From assembly GCF_039503195.1 (NCBI RefSeq), contig NZ_JBCJKP010000001.1:8432001-8496000 (forward strand): a stretch of 64,000 bases of DNA, given 5' to 3'. The notes beneath the pieces were generated by a model, which worked only from the letters and a program-made list of their open reading frames with translations, made no database searches and was not told the origin of the DNA. Each line of letters begins with the position of its first letter. Position 1 is the stretch's first letter. The DNA comes from Streptomyces mirabilis. Lineage in GTDB: Bacteria > Actinomycetota > Actinomycetes > Streptomycetales > Streptomycetaceae. Positions 16,955 through 26,937 of this stretch are shown piece by piece. Position numbers and translations under genes: made by a program.

Positions 16955-19876
16955 CTATTCGAGAAGCTCCGCGTACGAGCCCATGGCCAGGGCGATGTCC
17001 GCCTGGGCCCAGAACCGGTGGTACGTGAAGGAGGGCGCGGCTCCGCCCGCCAGATAGGCCTCGATCTTCGACCAGTTCGGGTCGTTCTTGTAGAAGGACC
17101 TGAGCGAGGTGAAGGTCGAGGTGGAGTTGATCGTGTCGCCGTTCGGCATCTTGCCGCTCCAGCCGCTCGGGACGTAGACCGTGTCGTCGAAGCGGTTGTA
17201 GTCGGCGCGGGTCTCCGGGACGGCGATGCCCAGGCTGTCCTGGTAGTTGCTCCACATGCCGTCGAGGAGTGCCTTCGCCGTCGTCTTCGCCTGGGAGTTG
17301 CCGGACTTGGCGGCGTAGTACGACAGGGTCTTGGCGTACGCGGCGGCCACACCGACGTCGTTGGTGTAGTCGGCGACGGTCACGTGAAGTCCGGTGTTGG
17401 CGCCGGGACTTGAAGCGTTCCAGGTGTCGGGTGCGCCGGACCACTGGAGCGTGGAGGGGATCTGGTAGGTGCCGTCCGGGTTGATCGTGGTCTTGGACAG
17501 CGCCCAGGAGACCCACTTGTCGAGGATCGCCTTCGCGCTCGCGTTCCCCGTCTGCTGGTAGTACTCGGCCACCCGCTCCATGGACCAGGCCTGGAAGCCG
17601 AACCACTGGTTGGACGGCGGGTCGTGGTACACCGGCTGCTGGTCGTAGTACATGCCGTAGAAGGTCGGCGTCCCGGCCGGCGGGGTCGCGTAACGGCCCG
17701 CCCAGCTGTTGGTCGCGCCGCCCGCGATGGCGCCCTCGTTGGACTGCAGCCAGCGGTAGAACTCCAGCTGCCGGGTGAGGGAGGTGCCCCAGTCGGCCGC
17801 CCCCGTCGATGACTTGGGCCTCAGATCGGCGTACGAGCTGAGCGCGTACGCGGCCAGCGGGTTCTGGTAGCCGCCGTGGACATGGCTGGAGCCGATGCGC
17901 CAGGCCCAGCCCGCCGAGGTGTCGGTCGCACCGCCCCAGGCGTAGTACCAGGAGAGCAGATAGTGCGAGGCGTCCTTTCCGGTGCCGGCCGCGCAGGTCG
18001 ACGGGCCGACACAGGTGCCGATCTTCTTGAAGTACTTGTCGTACATGGCGTAGCGCAGATAGTCGCCCATCTTCGCCGCCTTGCCGACGGTCGCGGACAC
18101 GTCGCCGCCCTTGCCCTGCGCCTTGGCCCACACGTCGGCCCAGTACGCTGCCTGCACGGCCCGCGCGTCGGCGTCCGGCGCGTCGGTGTACTTCCACTGC
18201 TTGGCGTACGAGGAGTCCCCGGTGAAGAGGTCCAGGTAGCCGTTGGTGGAGCCGTACTTGAAGGCGTCGCAGGTCGGCTGCGGCACGGTCTCCCACACCG
18301 ACTCCTGCGCGCCGCGCTGGAAGGTGTTGATGTACGACGGTCCGGTCGCGGTCGGTCCGGCCTCGCACTCGCCGGGCTCGTTGCCGTAGCCGTAGACGTT
18401 GTCGACGTCCTGGAGCCAGTGCATGCCGTACACGTCGTCCGTGCCGTACGCGCTCTTCAGCTCGGCCGCGATCGGGTCCGGACCGACGGAGACGCCCGTG
18501 TCGAGCTTGGCCGGGTACTCGTTCGGGGTGTCGAGCTCCGGCGCGTAGGTCGCGGGCTTCGAGGCGTTGTAGAAGGAGTTCGTCGGCTGGTCGGCGTGGG
18601 TGGGGATCATGTACGTCTCCATGGTCGTCCACGCGGCGTTGAACTTGGACCAGTCGCCGGTGACCTTCCCGTACATCGCCTGCAGCCAGATCAGATAGCT
18701 GTACGCCTCCGACGTCGTCTCATGACCCTGGTCCGGCGCCTCGACGATCAGCGTCTCCACCGAGTGGTAGGGGATGCCCTCGGGCGAGAAGTAGCCGTTC
18801 GCCGGGTTGGTGATCCTGCCGTAGAGGTCCAGGAAGCGTGCGTCGTAGGCCTTCGACGCGGCCAACTCCGTCACGGTGACCGTCGCCTTGGCGTACCCGG
18901 TCGCCGAGGCCGTGAAGGTCGCGGCGCCGGTCCCGGAGGCGTCGGCGGTGACGGTCACGTTCTGTGCCGTGTTCCAGTTGGCCGGGGTGAAGGTGAGCGA
19001 GGCGCCGCCGGTGACGGACAGTCCGGTATTGCCGTCCGTACGGGCGGTCGTCACCGTCACGTTCGCGGCCGGCTGCTTCGAAAGCTGCACGGCGAACGTT
19101 CCCGACTTGCTCTGCTGGACGCCGAGTTGCGTCGGCGAGGCCACCACGGCGGGACCCGAGGCGATCGTGATGCCGACCGGTGTGGACGCCGCGGAGGCGC
19201 CCAGGCTGTCGTAGGCCTTGGTCACCAGTGAATGACTGCCCACGGTCAAGCTGGAGGTGGACAACGTGTAGGGGGAGCTGGTGTCCGTGCCCAGCAGGGT
19301 CGTGTCGTCGTAGAACTCGACCTTGGCGATCGTCGCGTTGTCGGCTGCCGCCGCGGTCGCGGCCAGCGGTATCGCGTCGCCCTGCGTGTAGACCGCGCCC
19401 GCGGCCGGGCTGGTCAGCACGGTGACCGGCGGCTGGTGGGCGCCGGTGCAGGTGGTGCCGTTGATCGCGAACGAGGCGGGCGCCGTGTTGGTGCCGCTGT
19501 AGGTGAACTGTGCGCCGGCGGAGACCGCTGCCCCGGCGGCGATCGTCCCGTTCCAGGAGGCGTTCTTCGCGGTGACCGTCCTGCCGGACTGCGACCAGGT
19601 CCCGTTCCAGCCGCTGGTCAGCGTCTGGTTGCCCGGGTAGTCGTACGTCAGGGTCCAGCCGTCGATCGGGTCCGTGCCCCGGTTGGTGAGCGTGAGATCC
19701 GCGGTGAAGCCGGAGCCCCAGTCATTGGTCTTGTAGTCGACGCTGCACTGAACTCCCACTGCTTGAGCGGAAGTTGAGCCATTCGCGAGCATGGTGAACG
19801 GAAGCGCGAGGGCCGCCACCACGGCGGTCCACAGCCGCCGGGTCCGCCGGCGTCTGCTTCTGGAACTTGGGTGCAT
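16955..19876 (-). CDS. secreted GH48 cellulase with N-terminal CBM2
   Basis: 973 aa. Signal peptide with an Arg-rich n-region (residues 1-39); CBM2 cellulose-binding module (about 41-147, [19 protein letters not shown]); Ig-like domain (about 150-240); Calx-beta/Ser-Thr-like linker domain (about 245-340); GH48 catalytic domain (about 345-970) with the [10 protein letters not shown] segment carrying the acid Glu. GH48 enzymes are processive cellobiohydrolases acting from reducing ends, the core exocellulase of actinobacterial systems. GGAGG precedes the ATG. A perfect CebR box lies 65 bases upstream, and the GH5 and GH6 cellulases are divergent. Confidence 0.93.
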   Translation of the reverse strand: MHPSSRSRRRRTRRLWTAVVAALALPFTMLANGSTSAQAVGVQCSVDYKTNDWGSGFTADLTLTNRGTDPIDGWTLTYDYPGNQTLTSGWNGTWSQSGRTVTAKNASWNGTIAAGAAVSAGAQFTYSGTNTAPASFAINGTTCTGAHQPPVTVLTSPAAGAVYTQGDAIPLAATAAAADNATIAKVEFYDDTTLLGTDTSSPYTLSTSSLTVGSHSLVTKAYDSLGASAASTPVGITIASGPAVVASPTQLGVQQSKSGTFAVQLSKQPAANVTVTTARTDGNTGLSVTGGASLTFTPANWNTAQNVTVTADASGTGAATFTASATGYAKATVTVTELAASKAYDARFLDLYGRITNPANGYFSPEGIPYHSVETLIVEAPDQGHETTSEAYSYLIWLQAMYGKVTGDWSKFNAAWTTMETYMIPTHADQPTNSFYNASKPATYAPELDTPNEYPAKLDTGVSVGPDPIAAELKSAYGTDDVYGMHWLQDVDNVYGYGNEPGECEAGPTATGPSYINTFQRGAQESVWETVPQPTCDAFKYGSTNGYLDLFTGDSSYAKQWKYTDAPDADARAVQAAYWADVWAKAQGKGGDVSATVGKAAKMGDYLRYAMYDKYFKKIGTCVGPSTCAAGTGKDASHYLLSWYYAWGGATDTSAGWAWRIGSSHVHGGYQNPLAAYALSSYADLRPKSSTGAADWGTSLTRQLEFYRWLQSNEGAIAGGATNSWAGRYATPPAGTPTFYGMYYDQQPVYHDPPSNQWFGFQAWSMERVAEYYQQTGNASAKAILDKWVSWALSKTTINPDGTYQIPSTLQWSGAPDTWNASSPGANTGLHVTVADYTNDVGVAAAYAKTLSYYAAKSGNSQAKTTAKALLDGMWSNYQDSLGIAVPETRADYNRFDDTVYVPSGWSGKMPNGDTINSTSTFTSLRSFYKNDPNWSKIEAYLAGGAAPSFTYHRFWAQADIALAMGSYAELLE

Positions 19877-19940
19877 GTCCTGGTTCCTCCTTGCGGCTCG
19901 GAGAAGTGGGGGGGTGGAGCAGCAACAAGCCTTGAACCAG

Positions 19941-19954
19941 TGGGAGCGCTCCCA
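19941..19954. promoter_or_regulatory. CebR operator (perfect)
   Basis: TGGGAGCGCTCCCA, the exact 14-bp CebR palindrome, 65 bases upstream of the GH48 start. In Streptomyces the LacI-type repressor CebR releases this site on binding cellobiose or cellotriose. Confidence 0.88.
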
Positions 19955-20072
19955 TATTGGAGAGAGGGGTCGAAGGGGTCAAGGTGCTCGAAGAGTCGAA
20001 ATTGTTCGATTGATCAACAGTGCGACGCCTCTGTCCTTTACCGGCACTTGGCGCTAACTTCATCCGCACCAG

Positions 20073-20086
20073 TGGGAGCGGTTCCA
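20073..20086. promoter_or_regulatory. CebR operator (12/14 match)
   Basis: TGGGAGCGGTTCCA differs from the CebR consensus at two right-arm positions and lies about 50 bases upstream of the GH5 start. A weaker site here predicts earlier or leakier expression of GH5/GH6 than of GH48. Confidence 0.78.
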
Positions 20087-20134
20087 TCAGTCGACGCGTC
20101 CGTCACGACGCGCCCGAGCTGCAAGGAGTCGCTC

Positions 20135-21607
20135 ATGCGACACCCTCCGCGTTCAGGACTTTTAGTGGTCGGCGCCGCGGTCGCCCTCGTGGGCACCGCG
20201 ATCGCGCCGGTCGTCACGGCGTCAGGAGCCACACCCGCGTGCACGGTGGACTACTCCGTCACGAGCCAGTGGGACACCGGCTTCCAGGGCGCCGTGAAGA
20301 TCACCAACAACAGAGCCGCGCTCAGTGGTTGGAGTCTCACCTTCGACTTCGCGAACGGTCAGAAGGTCAGTCAGGGCTGGAACGCCAAGTGGTCCCAGTC
20401 CGCCACGACGGTCACCGCGGCCAACGAGAGCTGGAACGGTTCGCTGGGCTCAGGGGCCAGTGTCAGCGCCGGGTTCCTCGCCTCGTGGTCGGGGAGCAAC
20501 GCCGTACCCGCGACGTTCAAGCTCAACGGGACCACGTGCAACGTGGACACGGAGCCGTCGCCGACCCCGACGGATCCGCCGCCCACGACCGGTACGGCAC
20601 CCAAGCTGCACGTCTCCGGGAACAAGCTCGTCGACGCCGACGGCACGACGCGGCGGCTGCTCGGCGTCAACCGCTCCGGCGGCGAGTTCATGTGCGTCCA
20701 GGGACACGGCATCTTCGACGGGCCCGTCGACGACGCCTCGGTCAAGGCGATCGCCGACTGGAAGGCCAACACGGTCCGGATTCCGCTCAACGAGGAGTGC
20801 TGGCTCGGCCTGTCCAACATCAAACCGGAGTACGCGGGCGCCCACTACATCTCCGCCGTCAAGGACCTGGTCGCCAAGGTCGAGGCGCACGGGATGACCC
20901 CGCTCGTCGAACTGCACTGGAACTACGGGCAGTACACCGGAAACTCGGCGGGCTGCTCGGACGTGCACGCCACCTGCCAGAAGCCGATGCCGGACGCGCA
21001 GTACAGCCCGGCGTTCTGGTCTTCGGTCGCCGGCACGTTCAAGGACGACCAGGCCGTCGCCTTCGACCTGTTCAACGAGCCCTACCCGGACCGCGCGACC
21101 TCCACCACCGCCCAGGCGTGGGCCTGCTGGAAGGACGGCGGCAGCTGCCCGGGCATCGGCTACGAGGTCGCCGGGATGCAGGACCTGGTCGACGCGGTGC
21201 GCGGCACCGGCGCCAGGAACCTGATCCTGGCCGGCGGGCTCGCGTACTCCAACGACCTGAGCCAGTGGCTGACGTACAAGCCGAGCGATCCCACGGGCAA
21301 CCTCGTCGCCGCCTTCCACACCTACAACTTCAACACGTGCGCCGGCGAGAGCTGCTGGAACTCGACGCTCGCCCCGGTGGCGGCCCAAGTCCCGCTCGTG
21401 GCGGGGGAGATCGGCGAGAACACCTGCTCCCACGGCTTCGTCGACACCGCGATGAAGTGGTTCGACGACCGGGGGCTCTCCTACCTCGGCTGGACCTGGA
21501 ACACCTGGGACTGCTCCTCCGGTCCCTCCCTGATCTCCGACTACGACGGCACTCCCACGTCGTACGGAGTCGGGCTGCGTGATCATCTGCGCGCCCTCAA
21601 CGGATGA
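20135..21607 (+). CDS. secreted GH5 endoglucanase with CBM2
   Basis: 490 aa. Signal peptide (residues 1-32), CBM2 (about 34-137), Pro/Thr-rich linker, GH5 catalytic barrel (about 150-488). The acid/base Glu is in FDLFNEPYPD and the nucleophile Glu in VAGEIGENTC. It cleaves internal beta-1,4 bonds of cellulose (or related glucans). AAGGAG sits 6 bases before the ATG; the frame stays open further upstream through the CebR box, which is not translated. The stop region has been tandemly duplicated. Confidence 0.92.
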   Translation: MRHPPRSGLLVVGAAVALVGTAIAPVVTASGATPACTVDYSVTSQWDTGFQGAVKITNNRAALSGWSLTFDFANGQKVSQGWNAKWSQSATTVTAANESWNGSLGSGASVSAGFLASWSGSNAVPATFKLNGTTCNVDTEPSPTPTDPPPTTGTAPKLHVSGNKLVDADGTTRRLLGVNRSGGEFMCVQGHGIFDGPVDDASVKAIADWKANTVRIPLNEECWLGLSNIKPEYAGAHYISAVKDLVAKVEAHGMTPLVELHWNYGQYTGNSAGCSDVHATCQKPMPDAQYSPAFWSSVAGTFKDDQAVAFDLFNEPYPDRATSTTAQAWACWKDGGSCPGIGYEVAGMQDLVDAVRGTGARNLILAGGLAYSNDLSQWLTYKPSDPTGNLVAAFHTYNFNTCAGESCWNSTLAPVAAQVPLVAGEIGENTCSHGFVDTAMKWFDDRGLSYLGWTWNTWDCSSGPSLISDYDGTPTSYGVGLRDHLRALNG

Positions 21608-21638
21608 CCGGTGCTGCGCGCCCTCAACGGATGACCGG
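21587..21638. repeat. 25-bp tandem duplication across the GH5 stop
   Basis: CTGCGCGCCCTCAACGGATG plus ACCGG occurs at 21587-21611 and again at 21614-21638, identical, period 27. The first copy contains the real stop; the second is untranslated. Confidence 0.9.
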
Positions 21639-21647
21639 CCGGAATCA

Positions 21648-21685
21648 GACGCACACCCGCGCCGAAACCCGACGCACACCCGCGC
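21648..21685. repeat. 15-bp direct repeat upstream of GH6
   Basis: GACGCACACCCGCGC occurs at 21648-21662 and 21671-21685, with a partial third copy near 21697. Lies in the GH5-GH6 intergenic leader. Confidence 0.8.
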
Positions 21686-21732
21686 AAGAAGTCAACGGAC
21701 ACCCGCACGAGAAGAGATGGGAACCCGCACTC

Positions 21733-23448
21733 ATGAGTCGTACCAAATCCGCGCTCTTAGGGGCGCTCGTCCTGCTCGCCGGCGCCTCGGGAACCGCCGT
21801 GGCGGCCGTTCCCGCGGACCCCGCCGGGATCGCCGCCATCCCCTGCACCGTCGACTACAAGGTGCAGAACCAGTGGGACACCGGCTTCACCGCCGCCGTC
21901 ACGGTCACCAACAACAGTGCCGCCAAGACCTCCTGGGCGGTGAAGTGGGCGTACGCCGGAAACCAGAAGGTGACCTCGGGCTGGAACGCGAAGATCACCC
22001 AGAGCGGCACCGCCGTCACCGCGGCCAACGAGACCTACAACGGGACGCTGGCGACCGGCGGTTCGGTCAGCTTCGGCTTCAACGCCTCCTACAGCGGCAC
22101 CAACGCGCTGCCCACCTCCTTCACCCTTGACGGGGTGACCTGCAACGTCGACGACGGAAGTGGTGGCGGAGGCGGGGGTGGAGGCAGTGACCCCTCCGGG
22201 AGAGTCGACAACCCGTACGCCGGAGCCAAGGTGTACGTGAACCCGGAGTGGTCCGCGAAGGCGGCGGCGGAGACCGGCGGCAGCCGGATCTCCAACCAGC
22301 CCACCGGTGTCTGGCTCGACCGGATCGCCGCGATCAACGGGGCGAGCGGCAGCATGGGCCTGCGCGCCCACCTCGACGCGGCGCTCGCGCAGAAGGGCAG
22401 CGGTGAAGAGGTCGTCCAGCTGGTCGTCTACGATCTGCCCGGACGTGACTGCGCGGCCCTCGCCTCCAACGGAGAGCTCGGCCCGACGGAGATCGACAAG
22501 TACAAGACGCAGTTCATCGACCCGATCGCGGCGATCCTCGCGGACAGCAAGTACGCCTCGCTGCGGATCGTCACGACCATCGAGATCGACTCGCTGCCGA
22601 ACCTCGTCACCAACACCGGCAGCCGGGCCACCGCCACCCCGCAGTGCGACACCATGCTCGCCAACGGCAACTACGTGAAGGGCGTGGGCTACGCGCTCGC
22701 CAAGCTCGGCGCGATCCCGAACGTCTACAACTACCTGGACGCCGGCCACCACGGCTGGATCGGCTGGGACGACAACTTCGCCCCGTCCGCCACTCTGTTC
22801 AAGCAGGCGGCCACCAGCGAGGGCGCCACGGTCGACGACGTCGCCGGGTTCATCACCAACACGGCGAACTACAGCGCCCTGAAGGAGAACAACTTCACCA
22901 TCAACGACACGGTGAACGGCACTTCCGTCCGCCAGTCCAAGTGGGTCGACTGGAACCGCTATGTCGACGAGCTGTCCTTCGCCCAGGCCTTCCGCAACCA
23001 GCTCGTGTCGGTCGGCTTCAACTCCGGCATCGGCATGCTGATCGACACCTCCAGGAACGGATGGGGCGGCACCGCACGGCCCGCCGGCCCCGGCGCGACG
23101 ACCAGCGTCGACACCTACGTCGACGGCGGGCGCTACGACCGCCGTATCCACGTCGGGAACTGGTGCAACCAGGCCGGTGCCGGTCTTGGCGAACGCCCGC
23201 AGGCCTCCCCGGCCACCGGGATCGACGCCTATGTGTGGATGAAGCCCCCGGGTGAGTCCGACGGCTCCAGCTCCGCCATCGCCAACGACGAGGGCAAGGG
23301 CTTCGACCGGATGTGCGACCCGACCTACACGGGCAACCCCCGGAACAACAACAACATGTCCGGCGCGCTGCCGAACGCCCCGCTGTCGGGGCACTGGTTC
23401 TCGGCGCAGTTCCAGCAGTTGATGACGAACGCGTATCCGCCGCTGTAG
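21733..23448 (+). CDS. secreted GH6 cellobiohydrolase with CBM2
   Basis: 571 aa. Signal peptide (residues 1-25), CBM2 (about 36-137), a Gly-rich linker (GGGGGGGG), then GH6 (about 155-570). Catalytic landmarks include YDLPGRDCAALAS and the NYLDAGHHGWIGWDDN loop. Length and loops fit a non-reducing-end exoglucanase that complements the reducing-end GH48. The ATG at 21733 gives the normal signal; the ATG at 21604 that overlaps the GH5 stop would add an unlikely repetitive leader. Probably co-transcribed with GH5. Confidence 0.92.
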   Translation: MSRTKSALLGALVLLAGASGTAVAAVPADPAGIAAIPCTVDYKVQNQWDTGFTAAVTVTNNSAAKTSWAVKWAYAGNQKVTSGWNAKITQSGTAVTAANETYNGTLATGGSVSFGFNASYSGTNALPTSFTLDGVTCNVDDGSGGGGGGGGSDPSGRVDNPYAGAKVYVNPEWSAKAAAETGGSRISNQPTGVWLDRIAAINGASGSMGLRAHLDAALAQKGSGEEVVQLVVYDLPGRDCAALASNGELGPTEIDKYKTQFIDPIAAILADSKYASLRIVTTIEIDSLPNLVTNTGSRATATPQCDTMLANGNYVKGVGYALAKLGAIPNVYNYLDAGHHGWIGWDDNFAPSATLFKQAATSEGATVDDVAGFITNTANYSALKENNFTINDTVNGTSVRQSKWVDWNRYVDELSFAQAFRNQLVSVGFNSGIGMLIDTSRNGWGGTARPAGPGATTSVDTYVDGGRYDRRIHVGNWCNQAGAGLGERPQASPATGIDAYVWMKPPGESDGSSSAIANDEGKGFDRMCDPTYTGNPRNNNNMSGALPNAPLSGHWFSAQFQQLMTNAYPPL

Positions 23449-23476
23449 GGCGTCCGACCTGGTGATCCGTCGGGGG

Positions 23477-24247
23477 TCAGGCCTCCTGGGCCAGCCCCCG
23501 GCGGATCGCGAACTCCACCGCCGAGTAGTCGCCGTCCGCCCGCTCCAATTCGTAGGGCACCGCCGGATACAGCGGCGGCTGAGCCATGAACCGCGGGCGC
23601 GTGCCGTGATGCGGCTGGGCCGCGTGCACCAGGAACGGGTGGCAGAGAAATACGTCGCCGGGGCGGCCGGTGGCGTGGGCGAGCGGGCGGTGTGCGGAGG
23701 CCTCGGCCACCTTCGGACCGAGTTCGAGGAACGAGGCCCCCGCCTCGCCGTACGGCTCCAGGACCGGCGGCACGTCGAGGTGCGAGCCCACCCGGATACG
23801 GGTCGGGGCGTCGGCCTCGGTCACCTCGCTGAACAGGAAGAGCATCAGCAGGGCCCGGCCCCGCGAGCGGAGATTGGAGTGGTAGAGCGCCTCACCGTCG
23901 GGGAGGTAACTGCCTTCGATGTGCCAGCCCGCGTCGTCCGGCTCCTCCGTGTGCGGGAACCGCAGCGGGAAGCTGCCCAGCGCGTAGCGCGGCTCCCAGC
24001 GTCCCTCGCCGACCAGCAGATCGAAGGCCTGGTGCAGAGCGGGGGAGTTGGCCGCGGCGGCGAACGGGCCCTGCGCCATGCTGCTCACCCAGTGCACGGG
24101 GTCCTTCCAGGTGCCGGGGTCGTCCGGGTCGTACCCCGTCTCCTTCCACAGCAGCCGGGCGCAGCTGTCGGCGACGCGCGGCGGGAAGGCGCCCTCGATC
24201 TTCACGAACCCGTCCTCGAGGAACCGCGCCACCATCTCGTCGTCCAT
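23477..24247 (-). CDS. phytanoyl-CoA dioxygenase (PhyH) family protein
   Basis: 256 aa. Non-heme Fe(II)/2-oxoglutarate oxygenase of the PhyH type: ERFL-like N-terminal helix (ARFLEDGFVKIEGAF), a metal motif at WHIEGSY, and a distal PGDVFLCHPFLVHAAQP with a downstream Arg. The usual HxD is HxE here, an uncommon ligand change. Substrate unknown. An in-frame ATG 12 codons earlier (24283) is an alternative start. Divergent from a methyltransferase gene. Confidence 0.75.
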   Translation of the reverse strand: MDDEMVARFLEDGFVKIEGAFPPRVADSCARLLWKETGYDPDDPGTWKDPVHWVSSMAQGPFAAAANSPALHQAFDLLVGEGRWEPRYALGSFPLRFPHTEEPDDAGWHIEGSYLPDGEALYHSNLRSRGRALLMLFLFSEVTEADAPTRIRVGSHLDVPPVLEPYGEAGASFLELGPKVAEASAHRPLAHATGRPGDVFLCHPFLVHAAQPHHGTRPRFMAQPPLYPAVPYELERADGDYSAVEFAIRRGLAQEA

Positions 24248-24386
24248 GGGGCCATGCTCGGGGACGGGCCGCTTCGGGCGCATCAGATTTTCCGACCGCG
24301 GTTTTTGCTGTTCGGGCAACTTCGTTGGCCGTTTCCGGGAGCCGAGGAGCACGCTGTGTACGCACCCGGACGAGAGGCGGACCACC

Positions 24387-25280
24387 ATGGCACACGACCA
24401 CCACGACCACGAGAACGCCCAGCACGCCCATGACCACACCCACATGGACTTCGCCGAGATGATCCCCATGCTGGAGCAGGAGGCGGAGCTGTTCAACCCG
24501 CTCTACACCGAGGCGGCGGGCTGGCTGCGGGACCAGCGGTCCGAGACCGGGCTGATCGTGGACGCGGGCAGTGGCCCCGGTGTCATCTCCTGTCTCCTCG
24601 CGGACACCTTCCCCGCGGCGCGGGTCGTGGCCGTGGACGAGGTGGAACCCCTGCTGGAGCGGGCCCGCGCCCGCGCCGACCGGCTCGGCGTCGGCGACCG
24701 CTTCAGCACTTTGCGGGCCGAACTCGGCGGCGGAATCGATGACTTGGAGTACCCGGCGGACCTGCTGTGGGCGAGCAGGTCCCTGCATCACGTGGGCGAC
24801 CAGCGCGCCGCGCTCGCCGGTTTCGCGCGCGCTCTCGCGCCCGGCGGCACCCTCGCCCTCATGGAAGGCGGCCTGCCCATGCGCTACTTCCCGCGCGAGA
24901 TCGGCATCGGCCGCCCCGGCTTTCAGTCCCGTGTCGACGCGGTCCACGACGAATGGTTCGGGCGGATGCGGGACGAGCTTCCCGGAGCGGTGCGAGAGAC
25001 GGAGGACTGGGCCGCCCTGATGACCGCAGTCGGCCTGCGCCACACGGCGACCCGCACCTTCCTCGTCGACCTCCCCGCCCCGGTCTCGGACGAGACGCGC
25101 GCCTTCGTCGTCACCTCCCTCACCCACCGCCGCGACTTCCTCGCCCCCGGCCTCGACGCGGACGACCTCGCCACCCTCAACCGTCTCCTCGACCCGGACG
25201 ACAAGGCGAGCGTGTACCACCGGCCGGACGTCTTCCTGCTGACCGCGCACACCGTGCACGTCGCGGTGAAGCCGGAGTAG
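24387..25280 (+). CDS. SAM-dependent methyltransferase with His-rich N-terminus
   Basis: 297 aa. Residues 3-19 are a His/Asp cluster (HDHHDHENAQHAHDHTH), which could bind metal. The class I methyltransferase core follows: LIVDAGSGPGVISCLLA (motif I, about 57-73), acidic VDEVEP, and the LAPGGTLALME post motif. The start is the ATG after GAGAGGCGG. The gene is divergent from the PhyH gene and converges on the GT39 gene with 10 bases between stops. Substrate unknown. Confidence 0.8.
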   Translation: MAHDHHDHENAQHAHDHTHMDFAEMIPMLEQEAELFNPLYTEAAGWLRDQRSETGLIVDAGSGPGVISCLLADTFPAARVVAVDEVEPLLERARARADRLGVGDRFSTLRAELGGGIDDLEYPADLLWASRSLHHVGDQRAALAGFARALAPGGTLALMEGGLPMRYFPREIGIGRPGFQSRVDAVHDEWFGRMRDELPGAVRETEDWAALMTAVGLRHTATRTFLVDLPAPVSDETRAFVVTSLTHRRDFLAPGLDADDLATLNRLLDPDDKASVYHRPDVFLLTAHTVHVAVKPE

Positions 25281-25290
25281 TTCAGGCCGG

Positions 25291-26874
25291 TCAGCATGTG
25301 CCCGGGCGCGCGTACACGGTGACCCGGGCACCCTGGACCCGGCGTGTGCCGCACTTCTCGAAGCACGTGGCCAGGACCCGCCGTTTGACGATCTCCCCCG
25401 GGGTCGCGTCGAGCGGCTGCCCCGCGGGATCGCTCACGGCGACGATACGGGTCGCCGTGATCATGCGGGCGCGGACGACCGGCGCCGGAACCTCGGTGCC
25501 GTACAGGGTGTGCGAGGCGGCCGGTGCGCGGTCGAGGGCCAGGTCCCGCAGCCCGCGCAGAGCGCCGGGGTCGGGCAGGGACCACACCCGGCGCCGCGCC
25601 GGCTGGTAGAGGACCCCGTCACCCGGCGCACCGGCCTCGGCGACGGCCCGGGCGATCGCGCCCACGTCGTCGACCCGGCTCTGCGGTGTACGCAGGTGCA
25701 GGGTGACGGGGAGCAGCGCGAGAACGGCGGCGCCCGCGCAGGTCAGCACCGCCGTGCGGGTCCGCCGGGCCCGGGGGAGCCGGGCCAGCGCCGCGCCGGT
25801 CAGCAGGGCGGTGCCGCTCTGGCCGTAGAGGACATAGCGGTCCACATACAGGGGTGTGACCAGCGAGACCAGCAGGAGCAGCAGGGCGGGCAGGACGAGG
25901 AGCCCGAGCGCGAGGACGGGCAGCCGGACGCCCCGGAGTACGCGCGAAGTGGGGTTCCGGCCTATCGCCGCGCAGGCCAGGGCGAGGACGGCCGTTCCCG
26001 CGAACCCCGCGAGCGCTCCGGCGCCCGGTCTGCCGATCCACGACACCTGATCCGACTGCCGCGTGCTCAGCACGGCGAGCGGCGCCACCGTGACGAGGAC
26101 CACCGCCGCCGCCCCGGCCCAGGCACGGCGGGCCCCGCGCGGCACGGCGACCGCGTGCGCGGTGATCGCCAGTACGGCGAACTCGTGCAGCAGCCCGGCC
26201 GCCACCAGCACCGCGGTGTAGGCGACCCAGATGCGACCGTCCCGGCGCGCCACCGCCCGCACCAGCAGATACGTCGCCCACACGACCAGCGCGCACACGA
26301 TCGCGTACGACCGGCCCTCCTGCGCGTACCGCTGGACCTGCGGCAGCAGTGCGAAGACGGATCCCGCGAGGAGACCCGCGCGGGGTCCGGCCAGCCGGTG
26401 TCCGAGGAGGGCCAGCGTTCCGGTCGCCGCGACGGTGGCGAGGACCGACGGGAGCCGGAGCACCAGGAGCGGGTCGAGCCCGCAGGTGACCTCGAACAAC
26501 AGGTGCATGAGCAGGTAGTACAGACCGTGTACGGCATCGGCGTCGGCGAGAGTCGACCACAGGTCGGGCAGGGACCGCCGCGCCATGGCGCGGCGGCACC
26601 CTGCCTCGTCCCGCCGCAGGGTGCCGCCGCGCCGTACGCCCCACAGCCCGAGGGCGAGCGAGAGCAGCGCGGGAGCGTACACCGTCGATGGGGTGTGCGG
26701 GGCGGGTGACGGCAACCGTGCGGGGGCGAGCGGCGGTCTGGGAGTGTGTGTGGCGGCGATGGCTGACTCCGGCGCGTGGTCGATGCCTCGCGGTCCCCTC
26801 CGACGGGGTCCCGAGGATGTGCACCGTCGAGTCCAGCCGCCGGACGATTGATGGGCAGCCCCGTCGCGGGGCAC
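25291..26874 (-). CDS. GT39/ArnT-like membrane glycosyltransferase
   Basis: Up to 527 aa. A polytopic GT-C protein with roughly ten hydrophobic segments, an acidic loop motif RRDEA after the first helix (the catalytic Asp-Glu position) and a soluble C-terminal domain. It would move a sugar from a polyprenyl phosphate donor outside the membrane. The start is uncertain: GTG at 26874 gives a long basic Pro-rich leader, while GTG at 26682 starts right at the first helix (463 aa). Orphan; no other polysaccharide-assembly gene is nearby. Confidence 0.7.
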   Translation of the reverse strand: MPRDGAAHQSSGGWTRRCTSSGPRRRGPRGIDHAPESAIAATHTPRPPLAPARLPSPAPHTPSTVYAPALLSLALGLWGVRRGGTLRRDEAGCRRAMARRSLPDLWSTLADADAVHGLYYLLMHLLFEVTCGLDPLLVLRLPSVLATVAATGTLALLGHRLAGPRAGLLAGSVFALLPQVQRYAQEGRSYAIVCALVVWATYLLVRAVARRDGRIWVAYTAVLVAAGLLHEFAVLAITAHAVAVPRGARRAWAGAAAVVLVTVAPLAVLSTRQSDQVSWIGRPGAGALAGFAGTAVLALACAAIGRNPTSRVLRGVRLPVLALGLLVLPALLLLLVSLVTPLYVDRYVLYGQSGTALLTGAALARLPRARRTRTAVLTCAGAAVLALLPVTLHLRTPQSRVDDVGAIARAVAEAGAPGDGVLYQPARRRVWSLPDPGALRGLRDLALDRAPAASHTLYGTEVPAPVVRARMITATRIVAVSDPAGQPLDATPGEIVKRRVLATCFEKCGTRRVQGARVTVYARPGTC

Positions 26875-26937
26875 CTATCAATGCAGGTGGGGAGCGGTGC
26901 CGACGGATGGGGCCGCCGCGGACGGGGGGAGTCACCC

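Noticed and set aside
19871-20134. Upstream extension of the GH5 reading frame
   Set aside because: It would translate the CebR operators; the ATG at 20135 has a good AAGGAG and a proper signal peptide.
21604-21732. ATG overlapping the GH5 stop as start of GH6
   Set aside because: The added residues are encoded by short direct repeats and would hide the signal peptide that begins at 21733.
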